Positions 1 through 7,798 of a stretch of DNA of 56,268 nt are shown here, piece by piece. The notes under the pieces are model-generated. The model ran no database searches. It saw nothing but the letters and a program-made list of their open reading frames with translations, and had not been told where the DNA came from. The position numbers and the translations under genes were made by a program. Source of the stretch: Emergencia sp. (GTDB lineage Bacteria; Bacillota; Clostridia; Peptostreptococcales; Anaerovoracaceae); contig JALEOD010000005.1 of NCBI GenBank assembly GCA_022767345.1, forward strand, positions 1 through 56,268, given 5' to 3'. Each line of letters opens with the position of its first letter. Position 1 is the first letter of the stretch.

Positions 1-140
1 GTTTGGATTAATATCAATGTTAGACTACTACACCGCAAGGTGTGTGACATGTTAAGTTGATTGAACCGCCGTGTACCGGACGGTACGCACGGTGGTGTGA
101 GAGGTCGGTAGGCGAAATAATCGCCTACCTCCTACTCGAT
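1..140 (+). mobile_element. 3' end of a group II intron (domains V and VI)
   Basis: The left edge carries the tail of a group II intron RNA. Positions 63-96 fold into a 34-nt domain V-like hairpin, with an inner GTACC/GGTAC stem closing a GGAC loop and outer arms CCGCCGTG and CACGGTGG. A second hairpin, GGTAGGCGA (107-115) with TCGCCTACC (121-129), fits domain VI. The run CTACTCGAT at 132-140 looks like the 3' splice boundary. The intron-encoded reverse transcriptase would lie left of the window, so completeness is unknown. The exact boundary and intron class are inferred. Confidence 0.72.
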
Positions 141-215
141 TCTTCTTGTGTTTTAAAGAAAATTCGCATATACTGGTAGTAAAGAGAACAAAGGTTTGCG
201 GAAATCAAAGGAGAG

Positions 216-1259
216 ATGGAAGTGAAAGATACAAGAGATTCATCAGCAGATATCCAACAGGGCGAGATTGTTATTTATCAGACGGAAGAGGGAAATACAA
301 AAATCGACGTAAGATTCGTTGATGAAACGGTTTGGCTGACGCAGCAGCAAATGGCAGAATTATTTCAGTCATCAAGAAGCAATGTCGTAGAACATATACA
401 ACACATTTATGAAGAAGGAGAATTGGATGCAGCATCAACCTGTCGGAATTTCCGACAGGTTCGAACAGAAGGAAACAGAACGGTTACGAGAGACTTGCCG
501 TATTATAACCTCGACATGATTATTTCGTTGGGCTATCGTATAAAATCGCGAATTGCTACGCAGTTTCGCCGCTGGGCGACAGAGCGACTCAAAGAATATA
601 TGATTAAAGGCTTTACAATGGACGATGAGCGCTTGAAAAATCTTGGTGGGGGAAACTACTGGAGAGAACTTCTGGATCGTATTAGAGATATTCGTTCTTC
701 AGAAAAGGTGATGTATCGTCAAGTGCTTGACCTTTATGCAACCAGTGTGGATTATGATCCTAAAAGTACTGAGTCAATCGCCTTTTTTAAGATGGTGCAG
801 AACAAGCTGCACTATGCTGCACATGGACATACAGCTGCAGAATTGATTTACGAAAGAGCAGACGCAGATAAGCCATTTATGGGACTTACTTCGTTTTTTG
901 GAGATTTTCCTACTGCCAGGGATATCGGTGTTGCAAAGAATTACCTGGATGAAAAAGAATTAAAAATACTCAATGGTATTGTTTCAGGATATTTTGACTT
1001 TGCGGAGGTACAGGCCGTGCGCCGCAATCCTATGTACATGAGTGATTACGCAGAACATTTGGATAATCTGCTCAAGTCGACAGGGGAGAAGCTTTTAGAA
1101 GGTCCGGGAACGGTGAGTCATACACAAGCCATGGAAAAAGCAAAGCGGGAATATCAGAAGTATCAGGTACAAAGCCTGTCACCGGTGGAAGAAGCGTATT
1201 TGCAGACCATCAAAGATACCGAAAAAGCAGCGAAAAAGAAAGTGTCTGAGAGTAAATAG
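216..1259 (+). CDS. RhuM family protein
   Basis: This 347-aa protein resembles the RhuM (virulence protein) family, which is widespread on genomic islands and has no settled biochemical function. The N-terminal part carries the family signature around WLTQQQMAELFQSSRSNVVEHI (read as two pieces, WLTQQQMAELF and SSRSNVVEHI), a helix-turn-helix-like stretch, followed by TCRNFRQVRTEG and LDMIISLGYR. The middle (about residues 190-270) has HGHTAAELIYERAD, as in full-length family members. The C-terminus is lysine-rich and probably coiled. The start at 216 follows the Shine-Dalgarno AAAGGAGAG. It sits just downstream of a group II intron tail and 22 nt before a DUF2971 gene, so the pair may be co-transcribed accessory cargo. 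No truncation is visible. Confidence 0.85.
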   Translation: MEVKDTRDSSADIQQGEIVIYQTEEGNTKIDVRFVDETVWLTQQQMAELFQSSRSNVVEHIQHIYEEGELDAASTCRNFRQVRTEGNRTVTRDLPYYNLDMIISLGYRIKSRIATQFRRWATERLKEYMIKGFTMDDERLKNLGGGNYWRELLDRIRDIRSSEKVMYRQVLDLYATSVDYDPKSTESIAFFKMVQNKLHYAAHGHTAAELIYERADADKPFMGLTSFFGDFPTARDIGVAKNYLDEKELKILNGIVSGYFDFAEVQAVRRNPMYMSDYAEHLDNLLKSTGEKLLEGPGTVSHTQAMEKAKREYQKYQVQSLSPVEEAYLQTIKDTEKAAKKKVSESK

Positions 1260-1281
1260 AAAATAGTGAAGAGGAGGAATC

Positions 1282-2217
1282 ATGCCAATAAGCAAGTTAG
1301 ACGAGTTTTTGCAAATGATGGGTTCAGATACATATATGCCAAAGGAATATTATAGGGATATTTTTCATTATACATCACCGGTAGGATGTACTTCAATCCT
1401 TACAGAGGATTCTTCTGCATTGACTCTTTGGGCAAGCCGCTACGACTGTCTTAATGATATTTCTGAAGGAGAACTAGTACAGGATAGATATAGGCAAGTA
1501 TGCGAAGAATTATTGGAGAATGGCCAAATATCGAATTATCTCTATGAACTATTCTCTGAGATTCAGCCTGCACGAACTATCCTTATACCTATTAATGGCA
1601 ACCATACGATTCGGGTTAAGCGGGTGGAATATGATTACTATGTTTGTTCATTTTCAAAGAACAGCGATTCTCTGGCAATGTGGAACTATTATTCAAAGTC
1701 TAGCAAATATGAAGGCTATAATATTGGTTTTTATGCAATGATAAAAGAGAATATCGAAAGTTTTTTTGAATCTAAAGAAGCAGTGGCTGATATTTATCCT
1801 GTTATTTATGAAAATACTGCGCAAAAAGAGTTAATCAGAGCATTGTTGTTGAAAATGAAGGAACTTTATTCACAGGAGCAGGAGACTTCAATACGATATG
1901 TGATTTCTAACAAATTAACAGAATGGAGATTAGTATTCAAAAGTGATTATTTTAAACATGAAGAAGAAGTTCGTATTGTCGTAAAAGTATCAAAGAAAGG
2001 AAGCGGAATACCTTTAAAATTTCGTAATAATGCGGGATATCTGATACCTTACATTGAGCTGAAACTGGATAAAAGTATGGTTTCTTATGTGAATGTTGGA
2101 CCGTTGAACTGTCCTGAAGAACAAAAAAGTCAGCAAGTGAAAGTGATAGAAGAATTTTTAAAGGTGCATGGGTACTCTGCTATTGTAGATTACTCAAAGA
2201 TACCTGTCAGGTATTGA
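1282..2217 (+). CDS. DUF2971 domain protein
   Basis: This 311-aa protein has the features of DUF2971: an opening FHYTS motif (about residue 29), LWASRYDCLNDISEG (about 50-64), YVCSFSKNSDSLAMWNYYS (about 117-135) and HEEEVRIVV near residue 230. The molecular function of the family is not known to me, and members are common in accessory and defence islands of bacteria. GAGGAGGAAT precedes the ATG at 1282. It follows the RhuM gene by 22 nt and is closed by a hairpin terminator at 2311, consistent with a two-gene unit. Base composition is more AT-rich than the core genes to the right, which fits acquisition by transfer. Confidence 0.82.
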   Translation: MPISKLDEFLQMMGSDTYMPKEYYRDIFHYTSPVGCTSILTEDSSALTLWASRYDCLNDISEGELVQDRYRQVCEELLENGQISNYLYELFSEIQPARTILIPINGNHTIRVKRVEYDYYVCSFSKNSDSLAMWNYYSKSSKYEGYNIGFYAMIKENIESFFESKEAVADIYPVIYENTAQKELIRALLLKMKELYSQEQETSIRYVISNKLTEWRLVFKSDYFKHEEEVRIVVKVSKKGSGIPLKFRNNAGYLIPYIELKLDKSMVSYVNVGPLNCPEEQKSQQVKVIEEFLKVHGYSAIVDYSKIPVRY

Positions 2218-2310
2218 TTTGCAATCATAAGGAAGACATCTGGAAGCATACTGAGTTGAAAGGAGATGCATAAAGTAAAATATAGAAAAAAATTTACTGA
2301 GAAAATTACA

Positions 2311-2358
2311 TAGCCGAGAGACTTTTAATCTACTGAAAGCCTCTCGGCTAATTTTATT
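2311..2358 (+). terminator. Intrinsic terminator after the RhuM/DUF2971 pair
   Basis: AGCCGAGAG at 2312-2320 pairs with CTCTCGGCT at 2341-2349, followed by AATTTTATTTT. It lies about 95 nt after the DUF2971 stop and before the convergent sigma-54 regulator. Confidence 0.75.
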
Positions 2359-2443
2359 TTCAATATTAAAATCACAGGATGAGCCGACGGAGTATCATTG
2401 ATTGTGTCCTTAGAAATCTTAAAATTAGAGGGGGACTCATCAA

Positions 2444-3970
2444 TTATTTTGCTCCCGGATAATCAATGCCATACTGCTTGATTTTTCGGGATATGGTAGA
2501 AGCGTTGACGCCCAGTTTCGCTCCTGCGTCTCTGAGACTGTTTGAATCTCTCAGCACGGATTCAATCAGGCTTTTTTCGTAGTTTTCCAGAGATTGAGAC
2601 AGCGTTCCCGTGCTGGTAATGATTTCGTCTCCCTGAGAGATATCCAGAAGCCCCCGCAGCATTTCGTCAGCGACTTCCTTTGTGCCGGAAGCGCAGATGG
2701 TCAGGTATTCGATGACGTTTTCCAGTTCACGGATGTTGCCCGGCCAGGTGTACTGCTTCATAATCTCAAGCTGATCATCGGTCAAAGTAAACGGCCGCCC
2801 GTGTTTTTCTGTAAAATATTCCACAAAGTGGCGGCATAAGTCGTCCAAATCATTGAGCCGCTCTCTGAGAGGCGGGATATAGATAGGGATGACATTGAGC
2901 CTGTAATAGAGATCCTGCCGGAAGGTGCCTTCTGCGATTTTGCGCTTCAGGTCGCTGTTGGTAGCCGCAATAAACCGGATATCCAGCTTAATCGGTTTGG
3001 TGCCGCCAACACGGGTAATTTCCTTATTTTGAATGGCACGAAGCAGCTTGACCTGCAGATCCATGGACATATCCCCGATTTCGTCAAGAAGCAGCGTTCC
3101 GCCGTTTGCCATCTCAAAGAGACCCTGTTTTCCGCTGGCATTGGCGCCGGAAAACGCGCCCTTTTCGTAGCCGAACAGTTCGCTTTCCAGAAGGTTTGCG
3201 GGGATGGAAGCGCAGTTGACTTTGACAAAGGTTTTGTCCGCCAATTTGCTGAGACGGTGGATTTCATCGGCAACGACTTCTTTTCCGACGCCGGATTCAC
3301 CGGTAATCAGAACGGTTGCGTCAGTAGGCGCTGCCATTTGAATCGTATTCCAGACTTTCTGCAGCGTGTAGGAAGAACCTACCAGCCTTTTGGAACTTTC
3401 TGTGTTTTCCAGAATGCGGACATTTTCCCGGCTTTTGTCCAGCGCGTTTGCCTCCGCGAGAAACTTGCCGAAGTCTTCCTGCAGAGATTGGAGTGTCAGA
3501 ATCGGCCGGCTGCTGACAACGACCTGATGGAGACTTCCGTTCTGGTCAAAAATCGGCACGCCGACTGCGTAGCCGACGCTGGGCGGATTGGTCTTCTGCA
3601 CGGTAGAAAGACGAAACACTTTTTTCTGCGTTTTCAGTACATCCAGCGTAGCGCCGCCGGTAAACAGTGTACCGTCTTCGACGATGTCGGACACTTTGCG
3701 GCCGATGACTTCTTCGGGCAGGATGGTGGTGTTGCGCTGGTGGGCGGGATTGACATACAGACAGACCCCGTCCTTGTCTGTGATAAAAATGCTGTCGTCA
3801 AGGGAGTCGACTACGATTTTAAAATCGACACCCTGTGCAAGAAAGACGGATAAATCCTGATAGATTTCCTGTAAAAGCTGTGCGCTTTTCTCGGGATTCT
3901 TATATGCTTCCGCCGCAAGTGCATCTTTGATTTTTTCCTGTACCTTCTGAATTGCTAATACCTGATCCAT
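2444..3970 (-). CDS. PAS-domain sigma-54-dependent transcriptional activator
   Basis: This 508-aa bacterial enhancer-binding protein activates RNA polymerase carrying sigma-54 by ATP hydrolysis. Domains in order: a coiled N-terminus (1-50); a PAS sensor (about 55-165, with [11 protein letters not shown]); an AAA+ domain (about 190-420) with Walker A GESGVGKE, the sigma-54 contact loop GAFSGA in place of the usual GAFTGA, and Walker [13 protein letters not shown]; and a C-terminal Fis-type helix-turn-helix (about 465-505, [20 protein letters not shown]). The ATG at 3970 is chosen because AGGAGG lies just upstream and the longer reading frame would run through the enhancer sites. It is divergent from larC. 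Two -24/-12 promoters with matching upstream sites flank the neighbouring catabolic genes, so it is the likely local activator. The PAS ligand cannot be read from sequence. Confidence 0.93.
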   Translation of the reverse strand: MDQVLAIQKVQEKIKDALAAEAYKNPEKSAQLLQEIYQDLSVFLAQGVDFKIVVDSLDDSIFITDKDGVCLYVNPAHQRNTTILPEEVIGRKVSDIVEDGTLFTGGATLDVLKTQKKVFRLSTVQKTNPPSVGYAVGVPIFDQNGSLHQVVVSSRPILTLQSLQEDFGKFLAEANALDKSRENVRILENTESSKRLVGSSYTLQKVWNTIQMAAPTDATVLITGESGVGKEVVADEIHRLSKLADKTFVKVNCASIPANLLESELFGYEKGAFSGANASGKQGLFEMANGGTLLLDEIGDMSMDLQVKLLRAIQNKEITRVGGTKPIKLDIRFIAATNSDLKRKIAEGTFRQDLYYRLNVIPIYIPPLRERLNDLDDLCRHFVEYFTEKHGRPFTLTDDQLEIMKQYTWPGNIRELENVIEYLTICASGTKEVADEMLRGLLDISQGDEIITSTGTLSQSLENYEKSLIESVLRDSNSLRDAGAKLGVNASTISRKIKQYGIDYPGAK

Positions 3971-4038
3971 ATGTTCCTCCTTGTGCTGCTGTGTCCCAGA
4001 TGTATGAACAGTAATGAAATTACTATCAGTATAACAAA

Positions 4039-4078
4039 GTTGTTGCCATAGTGCAACGCCGATTTGCCGGATGCAACA
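4039..4078. promoter_or_regulatory. Upstream activating sequence 1 for the sigma-54 regulator
   Basis: Seen: a palindrome GTTGC-N6-GCAAC (4042-4057) inside GTTGTTG-N7-GCAACGCC (4039-4060), and a further TGCAACA half-site at 4072-4078, exactly 20 nt after the TGCAAC at 4052. The same arrangement recurs at 6570-6609. It lies 48-80 nt upstream of the -24 element and inside the regulator/larC intergenic region. Binding by the adjacent activator is inferred. Confidence 0.75.
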
Positions 4079-4117
4079 TAGCATGCAGGATTTCTGTTGA
4101 AATTACAGGATTTTTCA

Positions 4118-4135
4118 TTGGCACAGAATTTGCTA
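4118..4135 (+). promoter_or_regulatory. Sigma-54 (-24/-12) promoter of larC-BKACE
   Basis: TTGGCACAGAATTTGCTA matches the TGGCAC-N5-TTGCT consensus, with GG at 4120-4121 and GC at 4132-4133 separated by exactly 10 nt. It lies about 40 nt upstream of the larC start codon. Confidence 0.9.
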
Positions 4136-4173
4136 TGTATATAGACAAATGAAAGAAAAGGAGAAGGATTTCT

Positions 4174-4929
4174 GTGAAAAAGCTGTATATTAACTGTCAG
4201 TCGGGAGTCAGCGGCGATATGATGCTTGGCGCAATGCTGAATCTGGGTGTGCCGGAAGAATATCTGAAGAAAAGTCTTTCCGCGCTGAGACTCGATGAGT
4301 TTGAGCTTTCTGTCAGAAAGAAGGAAATCAGCGGAGTAGTGGCAACTGATGTGGACGTTGTGCTGCGCCGCGAAGAAGATTTATGGAAAGCACCGTACAG
4401 CGGTTCTTATCGGAATTACGGACAGATTAAGGATATCATCAGTCACAGCGATCTCAGCGATCGTGTCAAGGCACTCAGCAGAAAGATCTTTGACATTAAA
4501 GCAAAAGCGGAGGCAAAAGTCCATCAGGTTTCTGAAGAGGAAGTGCAGTTTCATGAGGCGGGCGCGGTGGACTCCATCGTCGATATTGTCGGTACCGCGA
4601 TTTGCTGCGATTACCTGAATATGGATGAAGTCATTGCAAGAGAAGTACCGACCGGATTCGGAACGGTTCAATGCGCCTGCGGCCAGCTGCCTGTGCCTGC
4701 ACCGGCGGTCAGACAGATTTTGAGCGATGAAAAAATCCCTCATTATCGTTCCGATATTTGTCAGGAAGTACTGACACCTACCGGCGCGTCTATTCTGGCG
4801 GGGGTGGCTGATACCTTTGGCTGGAAAGATATAGAAGAGAAAATTGTTTCAAGGGGCTTTGGAACCGGAAAGCGAGATACCGGTCTTGGACCTTTGGAAT
4901 TGATATTAGCAGAAACAAAGGAGAATTAA
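4174..4929 (+). CDS. larC: LarC-family nickel-insertion protein, N-terminal (LarC1) part only
   Basis: LarC inserts nickel into the pyridinium-3,5-bisthiocarboxylic acid mononucleotide (nickel-pincer) cofactor of lactate racemase-type enzymes. This 251-aa product starts with the typical YINCQSGVSGDMMLGAMLN and contains FHEAGAVDSIVDIVGTA, VPTGFGTVQCACGQLPVPAPA and a final GFGTGKRD block, which marks the end of the LarC1 half. Full LarC is about 400 aa, and in Lactobacillus the C-terminal LarC2 half is joined by frameshifting. Here the next gene begins 4 nt after the stop, so there is no room for LarC2. The GTG start at 4174 follows AAAGGAGAAGG. It is the first gene behind a sigma-54 promoter and forms an operon with the BKACE gene. 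No larA, larB or larE is in the window. Confidence 0.85.
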   Translation: MKKLYINCQSGVSGDMMLGAMLNLGVPEEYLKKSLSALRLDEFELSVRKKEISGVVATDVDVVLRREEDLWKAPYSGSYRNYGQIKDIISHSDLSDRVKALSRKIFDIKAKAEAKVHQVSEEEVQFHEAGAVDSIVDIVGTAICCDYLNMDEVIAREVPTGFGTVQCACGQLPVPAPAVRQILSDEKIPHYRSDICQEVLTPTGASILAGVADTFGWKDIEEKIVSRGFGTGKRDTGLGPLELILAETKEN

Positions 4930-4932
4930 ACG

Positions 4933-5784
4933 ATGCTTGAAACAAGAAGATTAAATGACAAAAAGAAAGTAATTATATCTGCGGCCCTGACCGGCGCGGT
5001 AACTACAAAGGACAACAACCCTAATCTGCCGACGCAGCCTGAGGAAATTGTAAAATCCGCCATTGCCTGCTATGAGGCGGGAGCTGCCGTGGCGCACATC
5101 CACGTCCGTGACGATGAGGACAAGGCAAGCATGCGCTTTGACAAATTTGAGGAGACTGTCAGATTGCTGCGGGCATCGGGATGTCCGGTGATTCTGAATC
5201 TGACTTCTTCCGGCGGCCAGGGATTTTCCTGGGAAGAGAGAATCCGTCCATTCAAGGAATTAAAGCCTGACATGGCGTCCTTTGACGCGGGAACTATGAA
5301 CTGGCTCAACAGCGTGGTGTTCATGAACGAACCGGGTTTTCTGGAACTGTGCGGCAGGGAAATGATTGCCGCGGGTGTAAAGCCGGAAATAGAGGTGTTC
5401 GACATGGGCATGCTCAATACGGCAAAATATTATATCAAAAAAGGTATTCTCAAAGAGCCGGCTCATTTCCAGCTGTGTCTGGGTGCGCCGGGCGGCATGG
5501 AGGCGACTACGGAAAATCTGGTATATCTTGTGAATCATCTGCCGGAGAACTGCACCTGGAGCGCTTTTGGCATCGGTAAAGGAGCTAATGAAATTTTACT
5601 GTCAGCCCTTGCTATGGGTGGAAATATTCGCGTGGGTCTTGAGGACAATGTTTACTACAATGCGGGACAGCTGGCGGAATCCAATGAACAGTTTGTTGCT
5701 CGTGTAAAGCGGATTGCAGAGGAAATGGGCAAATCCGCTGCGACACCTGATGAAGCCAGAGAGATTCTGGGCCTTGGAAAATAA
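4933..5784 (+). CDS. Beta-keto acid cleavage enzyme (BKACE, DUF849 family)
   Basis: BKACE enzymes are zinc-dependent TIM barrels that condense a beta-keto acid with acetyl-CoA and cleave it to acetoacetate and a shortened acyl-CoA. Kce of lysine fermentation and the dehydrocarnitine-cleaving enzyme are members. This 283-aa protein has the family length. Zinc ligands are visible as H55 and H57 in AHIHVRD and E237 in GLEDN. LTGAVTTKDNNPNLP near the N-terminus, LNLTSSGG (about 91-98) and SAFGIGK (about 210) are family landmarks. The ATG at 4933 follows AAAGGAG. It is 3 nt downstream of larC and is closed by a terminator at 5824. The substrate side chain cannot be assigned. The dehydrogenase at 7799 could supply the keto acid. 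Confidence 0.93.
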   Translation: MLETRRLNDKKKVIISAALTGAVTTKDNNPNLPTQPEEIVKSAIACYEAGAAVAHIHVRDDEDKASMRFDKFEETVRLLRASGCPVILNLTSSGGQGFSWEERIRPFKELKPDMASFDAGTMNWLNSVVFMNEPGFLELCGREMIAAGVKPEIEVFDMGMLNTAKYYIKKGILKEPAHFQLCLGAPGGMEATTENLVYLVNHLPENCTWSAFGIGKGANEILLSALAMGGNIRVGLEDNVYYNAGQLAESNEQFVARVKRIAEEMGKSAATPDEAREILGLGK

Positions 5785-5823
5785 CGGAGAAGCTTTCACA
5801 TAGTTGCTCTCAAATATATTTCG

Positions 5824-5853
5824 AAAAAACAGTTCGGTCAGAGCTGTTTTTTT
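5824..5853 (+). terminator. Intrinsic terminator of the larC-BKACE unit
   Basis: AACAGTTC (5828-5835) pairs with GAGCTGTT (5841-5848) across the GGTCA loop. A run of A before and a run of seven T after the stem complete it. Confidence 0.85.
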
Positions 5854-5955
5854 ATGCCCTGCTCTTTATGTATACATGGCTTTTGACAATCAATCGTGAT
5901 AAAATAAAAAAAATCGATATTTCATTGACATGATATAGAGAAAGAAGGGAATCGA

Positions 5956-6378
5956 ATGAATTTGAAACGATTGATTAGTGTTTTCCTGTGTTCTGTTATG
6001 ATGTTGTGCTTATTATCAGGCTGCGCGAAAGTCTCTGACAGCGTTTCAGATGAAAAAATGGAAACGATTGGTAATACAGCGGATGAACGAAAACAGACAA
6101 TTCTGAACAGCCCTACTGCAATTGTAAAAGCAGACAAATACGTAATGGGGGAAAGCTACTGCGGTACTGCTTATTATGTTTCTAATAACGGTAATGATAG
6201 AAACAATGGCCGCAGTCCTTCTGAGGCTTTTGCAACGTTAGAGCCTTTTCAGGAAATTGAATTAAAGTATGGCGATGCCGTTTTCTTTGAACGCGGCAGT
6301 ATCTGGCGCGCGGTAGAATTGCCCTGGAATATTCTTGGGACGCAGGGAATCACACTATCTGCTCTTGACAGAGGATAA
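5956..6378 (+). pseudogene. Truncated lipoprotein with the start of a right-handed beta-helix domain
   Basis: The 140-aa reading frame begins with a lipoprotein signal peptide (MNLKRLISVFLCSVMMLCLLS, lipobox LLSGC, Cys at about residue 23). From about residue 73 it continues with YYVSNNGNDRNNGRSPSEAF and GDAVFFERGSIWR, the usual opening of parallel beta-helix proteins of the pectate-lyase type. The helix repeats that should follow (several hundred residues) are missing, and the frame ends at 6378 just after LSALDRG. A further short piece resembling LTEDNVITYLGDETG is readable in another frame up to about 6420, which suggests decay. AAGAAGGGAA precedes the ATG. It interrupts the catabolic locus between two sigma-54 units. 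A short secreted lipoprotein is the alternative, but I favour a remnant. Confidence 0.6.
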
Positions 6379-6519
6379 CGTGATTACCTACCTTGGCGAT
6401 GAAACCGGTACTGTGAATTAAAAGAGCGTCAATAGAGCAGTTTCTATGCATCCCCCCAAAAAGTTGTCCTTCAAAGTATCATCCCTTCAAATTTTTTGGA
6501 TAGCCGCAAAAATTACATG

Positions 6520-6550
6520 CCCTGAGCAATTAGGCTCAGGGCTTTCTTTT
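6520..6550 (+). terminator. Intrinsic terminator upstream of the second sigma-54 unit
   Basis: CCCTGAGC (6520-6527) pairs with GCTCAGGG (6534-6541) and is followed by CTTTCTTTT. It isolates the cyclase-dehydrogenase-abfD unit from the degenerate lipoprotein. The remainder of the 6379-6816 gap holds the enhancer and promoter described next, and nothing else I can recognise. Confidence 0.85.
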
Positions 6551-6569
6551 GTTTAAATTTTGCAATTGC

Positions 6570-6610
6570 GTTGTTGTTCCTCTGCAACGCCCCGTGCCGC
6601 GCTGCAACAG
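6570..6610. promoter_or_regulatory. Upstream activating sequence 2 for the sigma-54 regulator
   Basis: GTTGTTG-N7-GCAACGCC (6570-6591) has the same 22-nt layout as the site at 4039. A second TGCAACA lies at 6603, again exactly 20 nt after the first TGCAAC (6583) and 33 nt from the start of the motif. The -24 element is about 100 nt downstream. The left palindrome arm is GTTGT, one base off GTTGC. Confidence 0.74.
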
Positions 6611-6707
6611 AAACCGTCTGACGAAGAAAGAACACCGGGAGGGCTTCCCTTGACGAAAATAGAGTAAATCCAATGGATATGAGAGTTTTTGGAGAGCTGT
6701 TAAAACT

Positions 6708-6725
6708 TTGGCACAGCCTTTGCTA
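6708..6725 (+). promoter_or_regulatory. Sigma-54 (-24/-12) promoter of the cyclase-dehydrogenase-abfD unit
   Basis: TTTGGCACAGCCTTTGCT has GG at 6710-6711 and GC at 6722-6723 with exactly 10 nt between. The core TTGGCACAG and TTTGCTATGTA are identical to the promoter at 4118. The predicted leader is about 80 nt. Confidence 0.9.
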
Positions 6726-6816
6726 TGTAATATAGCATCGAGAATAAAAAATTCCCTTCTGGCCGCAGCGGGATAATCGCCGCGCCGGAAATATAAGATG
6801 AAAAGGAGAACTTATC

Positions 6817-7734
6817 ATGTCAGAAATCGCTGTAAGACACACCCGCGAAGAGTGCTTCGCGCATACAAATGATTGGAAAAAACCTTATGATGGAAGTATC
6901 TTTGATATGTTTAAAGACGGATCCTTTGAACTGATTGATCTTTCAAATCCATTTGGAAGAGGCAATCCGCTCTGGCCGTCCAATGGAGATTTTCATATTG
7001 ACAGAGTGCAGCATATGCCGATGCATTACCGTCTTCTGCAGACCTTTAATGATTTCCATATGCACAACTCCACCCATGCGGATTCTCCGTCTCATGTTAT
7101 TCCGGAAAGTCCGTTTACTCATGAGCTTCCGATTCAGAATTACTTTGGTGAAGCAGTTTGTCTGGACATTCCAAAGGGAAAATGGGAACTGATTACAGTC
7201 GAAGATATTGAAGAGGCTGCAAAAAAGGTTCCGGGCGGAATCAAAGAGGGCGACTGGGTTCTTCTCAATACTGGTACACACAGACGCTGGGGTGAAAATG
7301 ATGATTATTTTGCGTACAGCCCGGGACTTTCCATCGGCGGTGCAAAATGGTTTGTTGAACATCATGTAAGAGGTGTCGGCTTTGATATGCAGGCAATCGA
7401 CCATATTCTGTATACTTATGCTGCAGACCATGGTCCGGGACCTTATGTACCTCGTATCGTAGAAGAATATGAGGAACAGTTCGGACATCCTGCACTGGAA
7501 GATTTCCCGGAATGGGAGCCGTGTCATGATATTTTAATGGCCAACAACGTAATGGGTATTGAAAATTTAGGCGGAGATTTGGATAAAGTAACGAATCAGA
7601 GATTCCTGTTCTGTGCATTCCCACTTCGCTGGTACATGGGTGACGGCACCATCGTTCGCGCTGTTGCGTTTGTTCCGTCTGACAGAATTGACAGAAGCGT
7701 TCCGGACAAAGAGTATCCGTACGGCGTATATTAA
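6817..7734 (+). CDS. Cyclase-family metal-dependent hydrolase
   Basis: The protein belongs to the cyclase family (PF04199), which includes kynurenine formamidase and isatin hydrolase. These enzymes hydrolyse amide or lactam-like bonds with a bound divalent metal. The metal-binding signature is visible as HMHNSTHADSPSH (H81, H87, D89, H93), a variant of the usual HxGTHxDxPxH with Ser in place of Gly. SIGGAKWFVEHHVRGVGFDM (about 170-189) and a later HGPGPY are also family-like. At 305 aa it is longer than formamidases (about 210 aa) because of an N-terminal extension and a WEPCHDILMANN region before the final sheet. AAAGGAG precedes the ATG. It is the first gene behind the second sigma-54 promoter. 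The substrate is unknown. Confidence 0.85.
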   Translation: MSEIAVRHTREECFAHTNDWKKPYDGSIFDMFKDGSFELIDLSNPFGRGNPLWPSNGDFHIDRVQHMPMHYRLLQTFNDFHMHNSTHADSPSHVIPESPFTHELPIQNYFGEAVCLDIPKGKWELITVEDIEEAAKKVPGGIKEGDWVLLNTGTHRRWGENDDYFAYSPGLSIGGAKWFVEHHVRGVGFDMQAIDHILYTYAADHGPGPYVPRIVEEYEEQFGHPALEDFPEWEPCHDILMANNVMGIENLGGDLDKVTNQRFLFCAFPLRWYMGDGTIVRAVAFVPSDRIDRSVPDKEYPYGVY

Positions 7735-7798
7735 AAAACAAAGGGATGGGAAATTCTGCAGTGCAGAGTTTCCTATCTTTCTAAAAAGGAGACCAATT

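Noticed and set aside
3029-3853. Plus-strand frame (274 codons) opposite the sigma-54 regulator
   Set aside because: Shadow of the conserved AAA+ and PAS coding sequence on the other strand.
3971-4084. N-terminal extension of the sigma-54 regulator
   Set aside because: The extra 38 codons would cover the enhancer sites, while ATG 3970 has a strong AGGAGG and gives the normal family N-terminus.
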